Source: Apteryx mantelli (taxonomy: Eukaryota > Chordata > Aves > Apterygiformes > Apterygidae). From it: a stretch of DNA of 64,000 nt. A program made the position numbers and the translations under genes. The notes under the pieces are model-generated. The model saw only the letters and a list, made by a program, of their open reading frames with translations. It was not told the origin of the DNA and searched no databases. The stretch is taken from contig NC_090020.1 of assembly GCF_036417845.1 (NCBI RefSeq), forward strand, positions 32,906,425 through 32,970,424, written 5' to 3'. This document shows positions 14,709-25,146 of this stretch, one piece after another (the stretch's first letter is position 1; each line of letters starts with the position of its first letter).

Positions 14709-14723
14709 GGGTGGGTGGGTGGG
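14709..14723 (+). other. G-quadruplex motif (four GGG runs, single-T loops)
   Basis: The sequence GGGTGGGTGGGTGGG lies on the AOPEP sense strand. One-base loops between G3 runs are the most stable intramolecular quadruplex layout known for DNA and RNA. It sits about 260 bases upstream of the possible cassette exon at 14980. Confidence 0.85.
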
Positions 14724-14979
14724 CAGTTACAGGTGTTACTTCAGCTTTGGAACATATAAAAGAGCCAGACAAAGTAGTGTGCTTTCTGCCAGCAGTAACA
14801 GGAAGGGTTGCTGTAAATTACTTTTCAGATTAGGTTTATATTGTTTATGATGTAACCAGCCAAAACGGCATATGGTGTGCATCTCTGAACCATGCAGAAG
14901 AGCACAGTGAAATGTGCGGAGAGAAAATTTGGAAAAGACTAATGAATTCTTATTTTCACCACTGAGTCTTTGCTCCTAG

Positions 14980-15018
14980 GAGGAAAGGAAAAGCCAAGAA
15001 GATCATACACAGGATGCG
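14980..15018 (+). other. Possible AOPEP in-frame cassette exon (unproven)
   Basis: A 39-base open segment is bounded by a pyrimidine-rich acceptor (TTTGCTCCTAG, ending 14979) and a consensus donor (GTATGT at 15019). It would encode EERKSQEDHTQDA in the same phase-0 frame as the AOPEP exons on either side, so inclusion would add 13 residues between QDAE and VRHRW. The core gene does not need it, because the flanking exons join in frame without it and give the known family sequence. I recall no homologue with this insert, so it may be a chance splice-site pair. Confidence 0.2.
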
Positions 15019-15710
15019 GTATGTTTAGCTCGGTCCTACCACAAGCTACTTAGTTTTCAAAATTTCCTTTTGATACTGGTTTGTTAAAGTGCCTGTTCAC
15101 ATGACGCATTCATTACACTGCAGAGCTGTGGGGCCCATTTTACTTCTCCTCCTCTAAGGATTGGATGAGAAGTTGGGAACTGAAAGATTTTTTTCCATCC
15201 TCCTCTTATGTGAATAAAATTCTCATGTTTGTGGTATAAGTCTAGGGCTTGGATTATACCAGAAAAATTACTTCTTTGTAGTGCGTGTATCTGAAAAGCA
15301 ACTGCATTTGCTTCAGCTGCAGTTGCGGTATATGGCAACCTACAAGCCACACTGCATGGGGGAGTGGGAGGGCAAGAGAGCAAGTAAGGTATTTTCAGTT
15401 CAGGTCTTAAGATTTTAGTGCCAGTTTTGGTCAGGTCACTTTGGACGTAGAGCACAGTTTTGCCCACTGCTTCCTGGGGCCCAGTGCATGTCCCTGGAAA
15501 GCTGGTGGGACTGACTGTTCTGTCAGTTTTACAAGCGCTTCAATAACAATTGGTTCTCCTGCAGTTTGCTCTCCTGCAAGAGCCTTTGGGGCTTTTCAGA
15601 AAATGGGAGGCAAATGTGTAATCTGAGTATAACAGACATGCTGCTTCTGCCCCAGCTGGTAAATCCCCAGCATTTCAGATTTGGGTGTGTTCCAGGATTT
15701 GTAAAGAGCT

Positions 15711-15736
15711 GAGAAAGAAAGAGAGAGAGAGAGAAA
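15711..15736. repeat. GA-rich simple repeat
   Basis: A run of GA and GAAA units in the AOPEP intron. It is low-complexity sequence with no other sign of function. Confidence 0.85.
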
Positions 15737-16254
15737 GTCTCAAACCTCACTCAACAAAAAAATATTTTTCTTTTAAACTATTTTAAAGGAGGTTTATTGT
15801 CAAGAATGGGAACCCTATGGAGGAAGGAATGATCTAAGGAAGCAGACACAGCTTAATTGTTCCATGTTCCATGTTTTCCAAAGCAGCTGGAATTTGGATA
15901 ATCTGTGCTGAAAAATGTAAGGCCGACATATACTACATTGGTACGTTAAGAAGTAGAACCACATAAATACATTCATACTGAGAACTTCTGTTCTGATTTC
16001 TGTGTAGATATTATGATCACATCCACAGAAGTTATATGAGCTGACTTTTGCATGGTGTAAGCCAGGTGCCTCAGTTCTTATTAAAAATACTTAGAATTAT
16101 TTAGGTGCCTTATACTTCAGACAGCTCAGATTCTCTGACTTTCTCCTTTTAGGATCAATAAATATTTTAATTATATAGGAAAAAGCAACTTTATCAGGAG
16201 GTTTGAGAGAGTCCCATTCTGAGAATCCAGTTTGTCTGGTCGTTGAAATACTCT

Positions 16255-16345
16255 AATTGAAGACACAGTGTGAGATCCTGAGCAGATGTGGAAATTGAAC
16301 TCGATTGCTCACCTCCTAGATGAGTGCTGTAACTGCTGGAGCGTG
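16255..16345 (-). repeat. Possible ancient SINE/LINE relic
   Basis: The stretch with GAAATTGAACTC, then CTCACCTCCTAGATGAGTGC and a CTGCTGGAG end resembles the decayed tRNA-like/MIR- or L3-type repeats scattered through amniote genomes. The match is from memory and is weak, so this is a low-confidence call. Confidence 0.3.
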
Positions 16346-18443
16346 AGATACAGAAGGGCATTGATCATGGAAGAGCACCACAGTCCCTTCCTCCTCATCG
16401 TCTATTTCATACATGCTATAGGAATACATAAGAAAGTCTTTCTTGTTATATGACAGAGAAGGTGTTGTACAGGATAATGTGTAGCAGAAGAAAACTTAAA
16501 ACTTTTTGAATGTTTTTCTGTTCTGTTAAGGAAGGGATAACTCACTCTGCAAATGAGGAAGTAAGGCAATGCTTAATTTGTAGACCTTGAAGGTATGGGC
16601 CAGGCATGGATCTGCTTGGTGCTGTGAGAAATGCCCCCTAACATAGCTGGATTGCTTAGGAGGATTTACTGGTGAGATGTTTAGTGTCTCCTGGGAGAAG
16701 CAGCAGCTGGGTAGGGTTTTGAGGGTCTACATTATGGATGTGGGTGTCCACAGCAAAGTGAGCTGAAACTTGGAAAACTATTTACTTTTGTGGATTTAGC
16801 TCTGGTTCCACATGCAGGAATCTTAACAGCTGTTATTTTGTCAGCAACAATCTTTAAGAGACAGCTTTCATTCCTCACCATGCATTGCATTTTAACTGTT
16901 CAGTGTCTTAGATACTGTGAGTGCAAGCTCTGTTCAGACATAAATTCCCTCAGCATTTTATTTCATTTGGAAGCTGTGTTTAAACAATTTTATATAAGAG
17001 GTCAGCTGGAAAGAGTTATCAGCTACCCCAAAAAGGTCTCTTTCATGACCTATGAGCATTCATCACTTTTTAATCATGTTAATGAAACTATCATTTAATT
17101 ACATAATTTTGTGAAATTCTTTCTTGAGATGTAACATTGGCATGGACTAGGATGACAAGGAAAGTACTGCCCTTTTCTCCAAAGCAACAATTTACTTGTG
17201 TCTTTCTATTCCCTTCCATTCTGACTTTCATTCTCAGTGTTATCAGTAGATCTCAATTACTTGATAATAGCAGAGTTTAGACTCAGTTTCAAAAAATATT
17301 AAAACTGCTTACATTTTACTCTTATTACAAAAGCTGATTACTATTAGGAGGCAGTCTTTTGAAAGATAGTAAAAACAAAGGCTGGAACAGAAGGAGCAGG
17401 GGGTGGGAGAGTTTTATTCCACTCAACTGTTTTCCTTTAGGGTCAGTGCTGAACTAATAATGGAATATGAAACATTTGCCTGATCACTGCCTGCAACTGA
17501 GGAAGCCTTGGTGCAGTGTAAGATGACACTAATGCCACAAGAGTCGTTAAGAACAGTCAGCAATTTAAAACTAAAAAATATATAAAGCATGCATTTCAAA
17601 GGTGTACTGTTCACACTATTTAAACTATTTATATTATTCAGTAGTAATTTTCTTGAAAATTTCCATAATTTTCATTACAGCATGTTAATAACTGTCTTTG
17701 TTAATGTGCATTTAATAGCACAGTCCAGCTCTTCAGCTGTAGATAAATTTTAAACCCTTTGCCAGGTGCTTAAAATCTAGTACCTGGCAAAGCTATGGTG
17801 GCAGAACTGTGTTTTACTTCACTGAAAGCTCTCTGTTTCATGGTTTTATATCTAACTTTTATCCTTTTAGCATGGGTGTAGTATTGGTGCAGAATTATAT
17901 GTAAACTTAAACCTTCTAATCTCTTGGATTTTACACTTATGTAGAGGAAATCATTTAATTGTATCTTGTGGTTCTTCCAGAAGTTTGTAGCGATAACCTC
18001 TCCCCATCCCACCCCTTTTAACATTATGAAAGTAATAACCTCTAGCCTAGTTTAAAGAAAAAAAGTTAAACTGGAAAGTATTTTTAGCAATTTGAGGTGA
18101 AGATGCTGCAAATCTGCAGCAGATACACAGATTTGTTTACTGATTCAAAAATAGTAGTTTGTCTTTTGTGTGTGCGCACACAAAACGTAGCATAGCTGAC
18201 CCAGTGGTGCTGCAAGGCATGTGACTGGTTGGCAAAATGGCATCTGCCCTTAAAAACAGATCCTTTTGTGCTCTTATTTTAAAGCAGTAGGATTTCACAG
18301 GAGCTTAACATATTAAAGTATCTTTTATGTTTCACAGGCCACCCCTTTTGCCAGAAAAAAAAAAGTTAGAAATGTATTGTTTACTAGCACTTAATTACAG
18401 AGATATGATGCAGGGTTTTTTTTTCTATTTTCTCTTCCCAAAG

Positions 18444-18530
18444 GTTCGACATCGATGGTGTGAACTTATTGTTAAACACAAATACGTGCCTGGATATGGA
18501 GATGTTGAGAAGTTTCTCAGAGAAGATCAG
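18444..18530 (+). CDS. AOPEP: AOPEP coding exon, penultimate
   Basis: This 87-base exon encodes 29 residues beginning VRHRWCELIVKHKY and ending VEKFLREDQ, in phase 0 at both ends. The acceptor is TCTTCCCAAAG and the donor GTCAGT. It continues the helical C-terminal domain of aminopeptidase O. The HRW and KFLxEDQ stretches are typical of the family members I recall, so the frame and identity are secure. The next exon starts AMGVYLYGEL with no phase gap. Confidence 0.95.
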
Positions 18531-21223
18531 GTCAGTTCCATTTAATTAACATTTTCAAAATAATCACCTTTTACTATGTCAATGTAAAAACTGATTTTAA
18601 TATATTTTCTTGCTGTGGATTGTCAAAAACTAGAACGCGTATTCAGTTCTTGCCCTTTACTTAAACATTGTGGGTTATGAGAGCTACCTAGGTGTACTCA
18701 ACCCCCACCTAAGCATGTTAATCTTCTGGTAAGTGGTTAAATAAGATATATTACCTCCTCTGCTTTCATTTTATGCAACCTAGAGGTAGCAACAGTGCTG
18801 GGAGAGCGCTTCCTGGCATTGGTTCCGTTGATGATAAGGGCAAGCCAGGTTGTGAACATTAATGCATGTAGATATGAGTTAGGTGCAAAATAGTCAGTGC
18901 TGTAGAGGTTAAATTTTCAAGACCATGTCTAGAAAGAGAAGTGTATTACAAGGATCTACATCAAAGGAATGCAGGCACCTCCAGGGTTAGGGAAATGCTG
19001 GGAGAGGATTTCAAAGGCTGGAGACGCTCAATGCCTTTACTATGGCTTATTTAGGCCATTGTGAACTTAAAATTGTAATTGCACCTCTGCTTGTTCTTTC
19101 AATATCACTTTCATTTATTTTTATTCACTATGAACTTTATAACATCAAGACGCTCACTGATTAGCATATATGTTATGTATCTAAAACTTATATAAAAACA
19201 CAGAAAATATTGCAGGCCATTTCAAAATCTGCAAGGAATTCATGCCTTTGCATTTTATGTTGTCAGTGAACCAAGCCATTTACAGCCAGATGTTTTTATA
19301 CTTTTAGACAAATATATTTTGTCACAATAGTACAATAAACTTATTACAGTCTCCCATACGCTTTCTTCCTGCTCTAGAGTATACCTTCTATTTATATCTC
19401 AGCCAATAAACAGACCCACACTTCCTGTCAAGCTCTTTATTTTAATAAATAATATAAGCATTAAACATCACCATTTATTAAAACAAAAAGTTACCTGTAT
19501 TGTGTGCATTTTAATCATATGGAAGGATGCAGATACATACCAGCAGACAGCGAAAAAAAATCCTCAGGTTTATACAAACACACCTGTTTTGAACTGCATT
19601 ATGTTTGGGGCAAATATTATGTCGAATAAAGACTAACACTTTCTGCAGTGCAGGAAAGAATTTTTGCAACTATTTTTTAATGTAATCTCCAGTATACTTC
19701 ATTTAATTTACTCCAGTAGCTGTATACAGTTTATGGCACAACCAGGTTCTGGAATGATTATGACTGAAATTAGAGCAGTTGCATGCCCTTACTGATCATG
19801 AAAGGCTTGGCTATTTTGAAAGTCTGGGAAAAATGCAAATGTGACTATTTAATCCTTTTCAGGATTACAAAAACCCAGTGTGTTTACTGAGTTTTAATGT
19901 TTGGGTTTTGGGGAAAATTATTAACGCTGGGTAGAGAAGGTAATTCTTATTTGGAACAAAATCTCAACATTTTGAAATTCTCTATGAAAGCAACTGGAGC
20001 CCAGCTCCAAGGCAGCCTGCCTGGTGTGACTGCCCTGCAGCTGCAGATCCGGGAAACCTGAGCTCTTGGGTCTCTGAATGCAAGACAGCACGGTTAGGGG
20101 ACTGGCAAGGAGACTGGCAGGTTTCTGCCTGACTCCTTTAATTTAAGTCTTTGTTAAACTTTAAATTTCCCTTCCTGTTGAAACTGATTTTTTTTTTTTT
20201 TTAAGGCTTACCAGCCAACCCTAGAAATTGGGAGGAATAGTATTAAAAATAGTGTTTTTCAATGATATCCATATTTTTTCATCTCCTGAAACTATCCAAA
20301 TATTGAGTACAACTGTAAAAGCTGATTTGTCAACCTGCTAATATTTTAAGTCATGTGTACAATCCTATTTTGGTAAGTGCAACTTAACACTTGTTGAATT
20401 CCTTGCCATTAGATGAAAATATCTGTATCATCAGGGGGAAAAAAGGGCAATCCACAATGAAATTTTGTCCCCTCTTAATTAGCTGGTGCTTTATTACTGC
20501 TAAAGGGGCCCAGGTTTTGCCCCCATAAGCTCAGTTATCTTTCTTGATTGCTGCAATTTCCAAAATCTGGAGTCAGGAAAAGCCTGCTTTTCTACCAAAT
20601 CAGAACTGTATGCATGTTCAACCATATCTATCTTGCATGTGAAGACATGACTTTGAAACACAGACCTGACCATTTTCAATTGATTTCCAGTTACAGAATT
20701 GCCAGATGGGCATTTTAGAATGGACTGTTTCAGTTGATGTGCTCTTAATTACTGGGTATGGAAAAATCTCAGTTTGAAAGAAAATGTTTTTCCTATTCAA
20801 GGAAGAACAAGCTGCCTTCTTAAGGGGCATTTGGAAATATTTCAGGTAGTGGATAAAAGAGAGCAGATTTCAGCCTAGAAGGTGGTGAGAAAAATGGAGT
20901 GGGAAGGCATTTTCCTGTAATGGCATAGCATACCTCTCTTATACTAATGTTCCTTTTTTAAATGCTTGATACAATGTATAGATAGTCTTCCTTAGGCTAA
21001 AAACAGCCAGAGAACACTACATTTAGTGGGGAGGTGCAAGCATGTATTATATAGAGTATATGGTCTTTTTTTGGTGGGGTGTTTTTGGCTTTTGTTTCTT
21101 TTGTTTCTTTTTTCTTTTTTTTTTTTTTTGCATTCAATGAGTTCTGTGAGGTATATGGAACAAAAACTTGCTAGCTGGTCATAACTGGTGATAGGATGAA
21201 TATGTGTTTTATTCCTCTTATAG
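18531..21223 (+). other. AOPEP: AOPEP last coding intron
   Basis: This is 2.7 kb of AT-rich intron between GTCAGT and a TTATAG acceptor. It contains T-rich runs near 20190 and 21063-21130. I see no coding sequence or recognisable transposon. Confidence 0.8.
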
Positions 21224-21364
21224 GCAATGGGCGTGTACCTCTATGGTGAGCTAATGGTGAATGAAGATGCAAAACAGCAAGAACTTGCCTATAAATGCTT
21301 TGCTGCAGCACAAGAACATATGGATGTGTCCTCAGCCAAAGTGGTGGCAGAGATGTTATTCTGA
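21224..21364 (+). CDS. AOPEP: AOPEP terminal coding exon with stop
   Basis: This exon encodes the last 46 residues of aminopeptidase O, from AMGVYLYGELMVNEDA to SSAKVVAEMLF, followed by TGA at 21362-21364. The acceptor ATTCCTCTTATAG ends at 21223. The final VVAEMLF matches the C-terminus I know for vertebrate AOPEP, so this is the normal end of the protein and not a truncation. With the two upstream exons the window encodes 114 C-terminal residues. The zinc site is not included. The 3' untranslated region follows directly, beginning with a T-rich tract. Confidence 0.95.
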   Translation, partial: AMGVYLYGELMVNEDAKQQELAYKCFAAAQEHMDVSSAKVVAEMLF

Positions 21365-22935
21365 AGAGGTGATTTTTTTTTTTTTTTTTTTTAGTTAAAA
21401 GCCATGGTTTCACCTCATGCAGAAAGAATATGATAGCACACTAAACATAGTAAACTTTGACGTACCATAGAATTTGTGGCTGCATAGAAATAACTCCTGC
21501 TAAACATCTTGCTTGTTTTTAAACCCAGCTGCTGGAGCAGTGAGTTAGCTGCATGCAGAAAGTAACTACAGAGCATGGAGGGGCTTTGTTCGAAGCTTTG
21601 TAACTGCCTGTACAAGAGGCAACTGTAAGTCTGAACTGCCAGACTCCACATGCAGTTGTTTTCCATCTGCATTCTTAACTCTGTTTACAGTACATCTTAA
21701 AATTGCAATTGTGTGAGAAGCAACCGTGTTTAACAAAGTTGCATATTGACTTGCTAGGCAATGCAATCTTTGAAAAGAATCTGCATCCATAAAGGAATTA
21801 TGAAATTGTGCACCTGAAAGCAAATCTGAATCACGTGAGAACAATTTGATAATTCAAATAAATTTGCATTAAGTCAGATCTTTGAAGACTGAATGTGAGG
21901 TAAGAGGAGTAGCCTTGACATTAAGAAGCTGCTTAATGTCGTTCATACTCAATTTAGTTTGTTTCTGAAATTAAAGGAGAGGAGTAGAGAAAAAGCAAAA
22001 TACCGAGAAATATTCACAAGCTAAAGATTGCTGCAGGTTATAAACGGGTCATCTGCAAAGATATTCTCCATCTTGCAGTCTATTTGAATAGCCTGAGATA
22101 ACCTTACAGTGTTTGTACACGCATGTTTAACACACACAGCCAATTAGGATTGGTATGAAGATCCTTTCCAATACAGCATACCTCAGATTTTTGCCTAATG
22201 ATATAACTTGGTTGCTCACATAACTTTACAGTTGATTTCTGGTATCAAAATTCAGACATCTAATTTAGCAAAATCATCATTTTGTAATTGGTACTGACCA
22301 GGAATCTTAATTCTCTCCTATTCAAGCCTGTACACGTAGGCAGTACTTGATACTCAGTTCCATTTGAATTTGTGGTATTTACTTTATTTATATGGAATAC
22401 AGCAGATACCATGAAAACAAGTTTGTTTATGAATAGCTCTGTTCTTCTTCTGGTTAGACAAGAACTGTGCCTGCCAGGAAGACTTTGGGGGAAGTGTAGA
22501 TTAAACCATAGATTGCCAGGTGGTTAATTATGGTAGAGGTAGGAGGGAGGGGGTCATATTCTAAAACAGGTAGGGCTGTAACAACAAGCCACTTGCTTAT
22601 ACAATCCCAGTTATCAAAGATGCATCCAAATCTGCCTTTAAGTGTTCTGAAGTGTACTGAAGGCCAGAAAGATGCAGTTTGTTCTGCTGTCTTCCCATAG
22701 TTCCTTAAATACTAAAATAAAAAATAAAATTTCTGCGAATCTCCAGTGGTAAGTATGTGTTAGCAGTAGTCAGAAATTACCTGTTTGACTTTCAGACAGA
22801 CTAGGAATGTATGCATGCTGAGCTAAATAAATAAAAATTTAAAGAAATTGATACGAGAACACCCTTAAGAAATATACCTCTTGTTCTAAACACGAACATG
22901 TGAGGGAAGAGTGACTGCACGGGTTTCTTTTAATG
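21365..22935 (+). other. AOPEP: AOPEP 3' UTR and spacer to the miRNA cluster
   Basis: Non-coding sequence between the AOPEP stop and miR-23b. A T-rich run follows the stop at about 21372-21392. A canonical AATAAA occurs at 21857. No open frame here resembles a protein. Whether the mature AOPEP mRNA ends at the first signal or runs into the cluster cannot be read from sequence. Confidence 0.6.
21857..21862 (+). terminator. AOPEP: Candidate proximal AOPEP poly(A) signal
   Basis: AATAAA, 493 bases after the stop codon, with a moderately GT-containing stretch downstream. It is the first canonical hexamer in the 3' UTR that I noticed. It would give a compact AOPEP mRNA excluding the miRNA cluster. 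Confidence 0.45.
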
Positions 22936-23017
22936 TTGTGGCTGTTTGGGTTCCTGGCATGATGATTTGTGACTTAAGATTAAAATCACATTGCCAGGGA
23001 TTACCACATAGCCATGA
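22936..23017 (+). ncRNA. MIR23B: mir-23b precursor
   Basis: This hairpin carries the miR-23b-3p sequence at 22985-23007 (seed ATCACAT, then TGCCAGGGATTACCAC), fully matching the known mature microRNA. The 5p arm at 22947-22968 has one substitution relative to the human form I recall (A for C at 22962). The outer stem pairs TGGCT at 22939-22943 with AGCCA at 23010-23014. It is the first member of the miR-23b/27b/24-1 cluster, which regulates angiogenesis, muscle and metabolic genes post-transcriptionally. It lies about 1.6 kb downstream of the AOPEP stop, on the same strand. Confidence 0.97.
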
Positions 23018-23166
23018 CCCCAACTGCTACTATGAAAATCGTCGTAACTATCTGATTCACACCCTGGAACCTTCTCCATCCATTTAAAAAAAAGTCCAAA
23101 CAGAGAAGGAGCAGACACATCATGGAAGAAACGCATCTGATGATAATTAGTTATACTCAGACGAAG

Positions 23167-23263
23167 ACCTCTCTGACAAGGTGCAGAGCTTAGCTGATTG
23201 GTGAACAGTGATTGTTTTCCTCTTTGTTCACAGTGGCTAAGTTCTGCACCTGAAGAGAAGGTG
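23167..23263 (+). ncRNA. MIR27B: mir-27b precursor
   Basis: The miR-27b-3p sequence lies at 23227-23247 (seed TTCACAGT, then GGCTAAGTTCTGC) and the 5p arm at 23185-23206 (AGAGCTTAGCTGATTGGTGA...). The long outer stem pairs ACCT-CTCT at the 5' side with AGAG-AAGGT at the 3' side. The only differences I notice from the human precursor are in the terminal loop, which Dicer removes. It lies 150 bases downstream of mir-23b. The antisense open frame covering both hairpins is a shadow. Confidence 0.97.
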
Positions 23264-23351
23264 AGATGAGAACATTTCTTAAGTGTCAGCCTACGTGGAG
23301 TGGAGTGTATTTGCTGGCTGAGGTACATTGCTGCTCACTATATAGTTTTAT

Positions 23352-23365
23352 AATAAATGTTTGTG
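23352..23365 (+). terminator. AATAAA plus GT-rich element between mir-27b and mir-24-1 (copy 1)
   Basis: AATAAATGTTTGTG joins a canonical poly(A) hexamer to a GT-rich downstream element. The same 14-mer recurs at 23527. Here the GT run continues (TGTGTG), making this the stronger candidate. Use of this site would separate mir-23b and mir-27b from mir-24-1. Confidence 0.35.
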
Positions 23366-23526
23366 TGTGAAATGCAGTATGTGGAAGATAAGAAGCAGAG
23401 GTGACTTAGGACAAGAGACTTTTTTGGTTGAGAATAAGCAGTGCTCCTTTAATTCTCAGTCTGACTGCAGAAGGGAGGTGTCATCCGCAGTAATTTAGTT
23501 ACAGTGCTTTTCTGAAAGACAGAGGA

Positions 23527-23540
23527 AATAAATGTTTGTG
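23527..23540 (+). terminator. AATAAA plus GT-rich element between mir-27b and mir-24-1 (copy 2)
   Basis: A second exact copy of AATAAATGTTTGTG, 175 bases after the first and still upstream of mir-24-1. It may be a coincidence of AT-rich sequence or a real weak poly(A) site. Confidence 0.25.
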
Positions 23541-23718
23541 ATTTTAAATTGTCTAAAAAGCTTTGTTTTGTAAAGTAGTCTCTTCTTCAATGGGTTCTCT
23601 CATGATTTCTCTGCAATTGTAGCTTAGCAATGTGTATTGTTTGCAGGAAATGGTTGTTTCCGACTGGAGCTGCCACTTACGGCTGCTGCTGTTGTTCCAA
23701 GCTGTTGATGGACCCGTC

Positions 23719-23786
23719 CTCCGGTGCCTACTGAGCTGATATCAGTTCTGATTTTACATACTGGCTCAGTTCAGCAGGAACAGGAG
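23719..23786 (+). ncRNA. MIR24-1: mir-24-1 precursor
   Basis: This 68-base hairpin matches the human mir-24-1 precursor in length. It has the 5p arm at 23725-23746 (TGCCTACTGAGCTGATATCA...) and the miR-24-3p at 23762-23783 (seed TGGCTCAG, then TTCAGCAGGAACAG), the latter unchanged. The few substitutions I see lie in the loop region. The closing stem pairs CTCC with GGAG. It is the third and last member of the cluster, about 450 bases after mir-27b. Confidence 0.97.
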
Positions 23787-24527
23787 TCGAGCCCTAGAGC
23801 AAAAAAGATGTGCCTTTTCTAAGAGCCTATGAAAAATGTCATTACTGTTTTCTCTCTAAAATCAAATTAGTACACATTATGATGTCCGGCTGTTAAACAC
23901 CAAATACTTAAGGTGGAAAACCTACCTCAGTAGCTTTAGAGAACCGTTGGCTAAACACAAGAAGGTATGTGGATGTGCAGACCATTACAGTACTACCCCA
24001 GTAATTGACCTCTAGCATCATTTTTAGAGTAAACTGCTAATACTGAGGGATTGTGTTTGTACTTTGGCTCTTCCCAATAGGTTTTCTTGTTATGGTAGCT
24101 CTCGAAATCTACAGAGCTCTCCCTTCTGGGTACTCGCACTCTTTACTAGAGAAAATATAAGAGGAAATAGTGTTTTTAGAAATACAATTACAAATTTACC
24201 TTTGTAAACTTAAGCTCCACAACCACAGTTATGCTCTACTAGTAACGTAAAGAATAACCCCATTTGAAAAACTGAGCCAATTAAGAATGCACAGATACTC
24301 CTTTACTGTGACAGAGTAATAACTTTTACTGCTGTTTCCATTGCAGGAAAGATCACAGAGAAATTCTTTTAATATATCTGCTACTAAACCCTGGTGGTAC
24401 TAGGATTTCATTGACCCAGGACATCAAAGGAAGGATTATGTGACTGCTAAATCAATCAGCTGACAGAAACATTTACCTCTCAGTATTTATGGTTTCCAGA
24501 GGCTCACTGTAACCGAGAACACTTAAA

Positions 24528-24551
24528 ACACACACGCACGCACACACACAC
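24528..24551. repeat. (CA)n with CG interruptions
   Basis: A short CA/ACGC dinucleotide repeat downstream of mir-24-1. Low-complexity sequence. Confidence 0.9.
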
Positions 24552-25140
24552 CCCTGTGGCTCAAGGTAGTTGTTTAGTACAGGCTATTTGGGTTCCATCC
24601 TTGCTGTTTTGAGGATATAGCCACTCCAATTTGCAGATGTCAAGGACTGTTGATTTGAATGATTAGTGCACTCCAGGAACTTGGCAAACATAGGAACCAT
24701 TGAAATTAGATGAACCTGTATTCAGTACTTAACATTTTGTTTGCAACTTCTATACCAAATTAAAAAGTTAATATAAATTAGCTGGGGAGAGCGGGAGCTA
24801 ATTTGGAGATGGAATAGTCTGTGAAAAGTGACCAGCCACCACTCTGGGGTGACATGGGACTGAGGAAAATACTAAGATCAGCATCTGTCTCTGTCTTGTA
24901 TAGGTTAACTTTTACCATAAATGTCAGACCTTCTGTTTCTGAAGATGTTTTCCTCGCCCTTATGCTGCTCCTTTTGTACAGTAATATATCAAGTGTAGCT
25001 CCTCTTCTCCAGGAATGTACTGCTCTACTCATCACAGGACATCTTAACTGTTCCTTTCAGCAAAAGAACCTTTAAAACACAAAAATTTGTGAACATATTT
25101 ACTTTGTATGTTATTGTTTTACATCAAATACTCTTGTAAA

Positions 25141-25146
25141 AATAAA
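25141..25146 (+). terminator. Candidate distal poly(A) signal
   Basis: AATAAA is followed by a T9 run and then AAAGTATGTGTAG, a typical cleavage and downstream-element arrangement. It would end a transcript spanning the miRNA cluster, 3.8 kb after the AOPEP stop. Confidence 0.5.

Larger units (their letters stand above)
1138..18443 (+). other. AOPEP: AOPEP large intron, 17.3 kb
   Basis: This is AT-rich non-coding sequence between a GTAAAT donor and a CCCAAAG acceptor. It contains the microsatellites, inverted repeat, G-quadruplex motif, possible cassette exon and possible old repeat listed separately. The open frames inside it, the longest being 171 codons on the - strand at 6808-7323, resemble no family I know and have no supporting splice or codon pattern. 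A relatively GC-rich patch runs from about 9820 to 10270. I see no RNA gene or well-preserved transposon. Confidence 0.8.

Noticed and set aside
21857-21862. Idea that AOPEP is truncated at this locus
   Set aside because: The protein ends with the family-typical VVAEMLF, so the stop at 21362-21364 is the normal one.
22930-23328. 132-codon open frame on the - strand
   Set aside because: It lies antisense to mir-23b and mir-27b. The conserved RNA hairpins explain the sequence.
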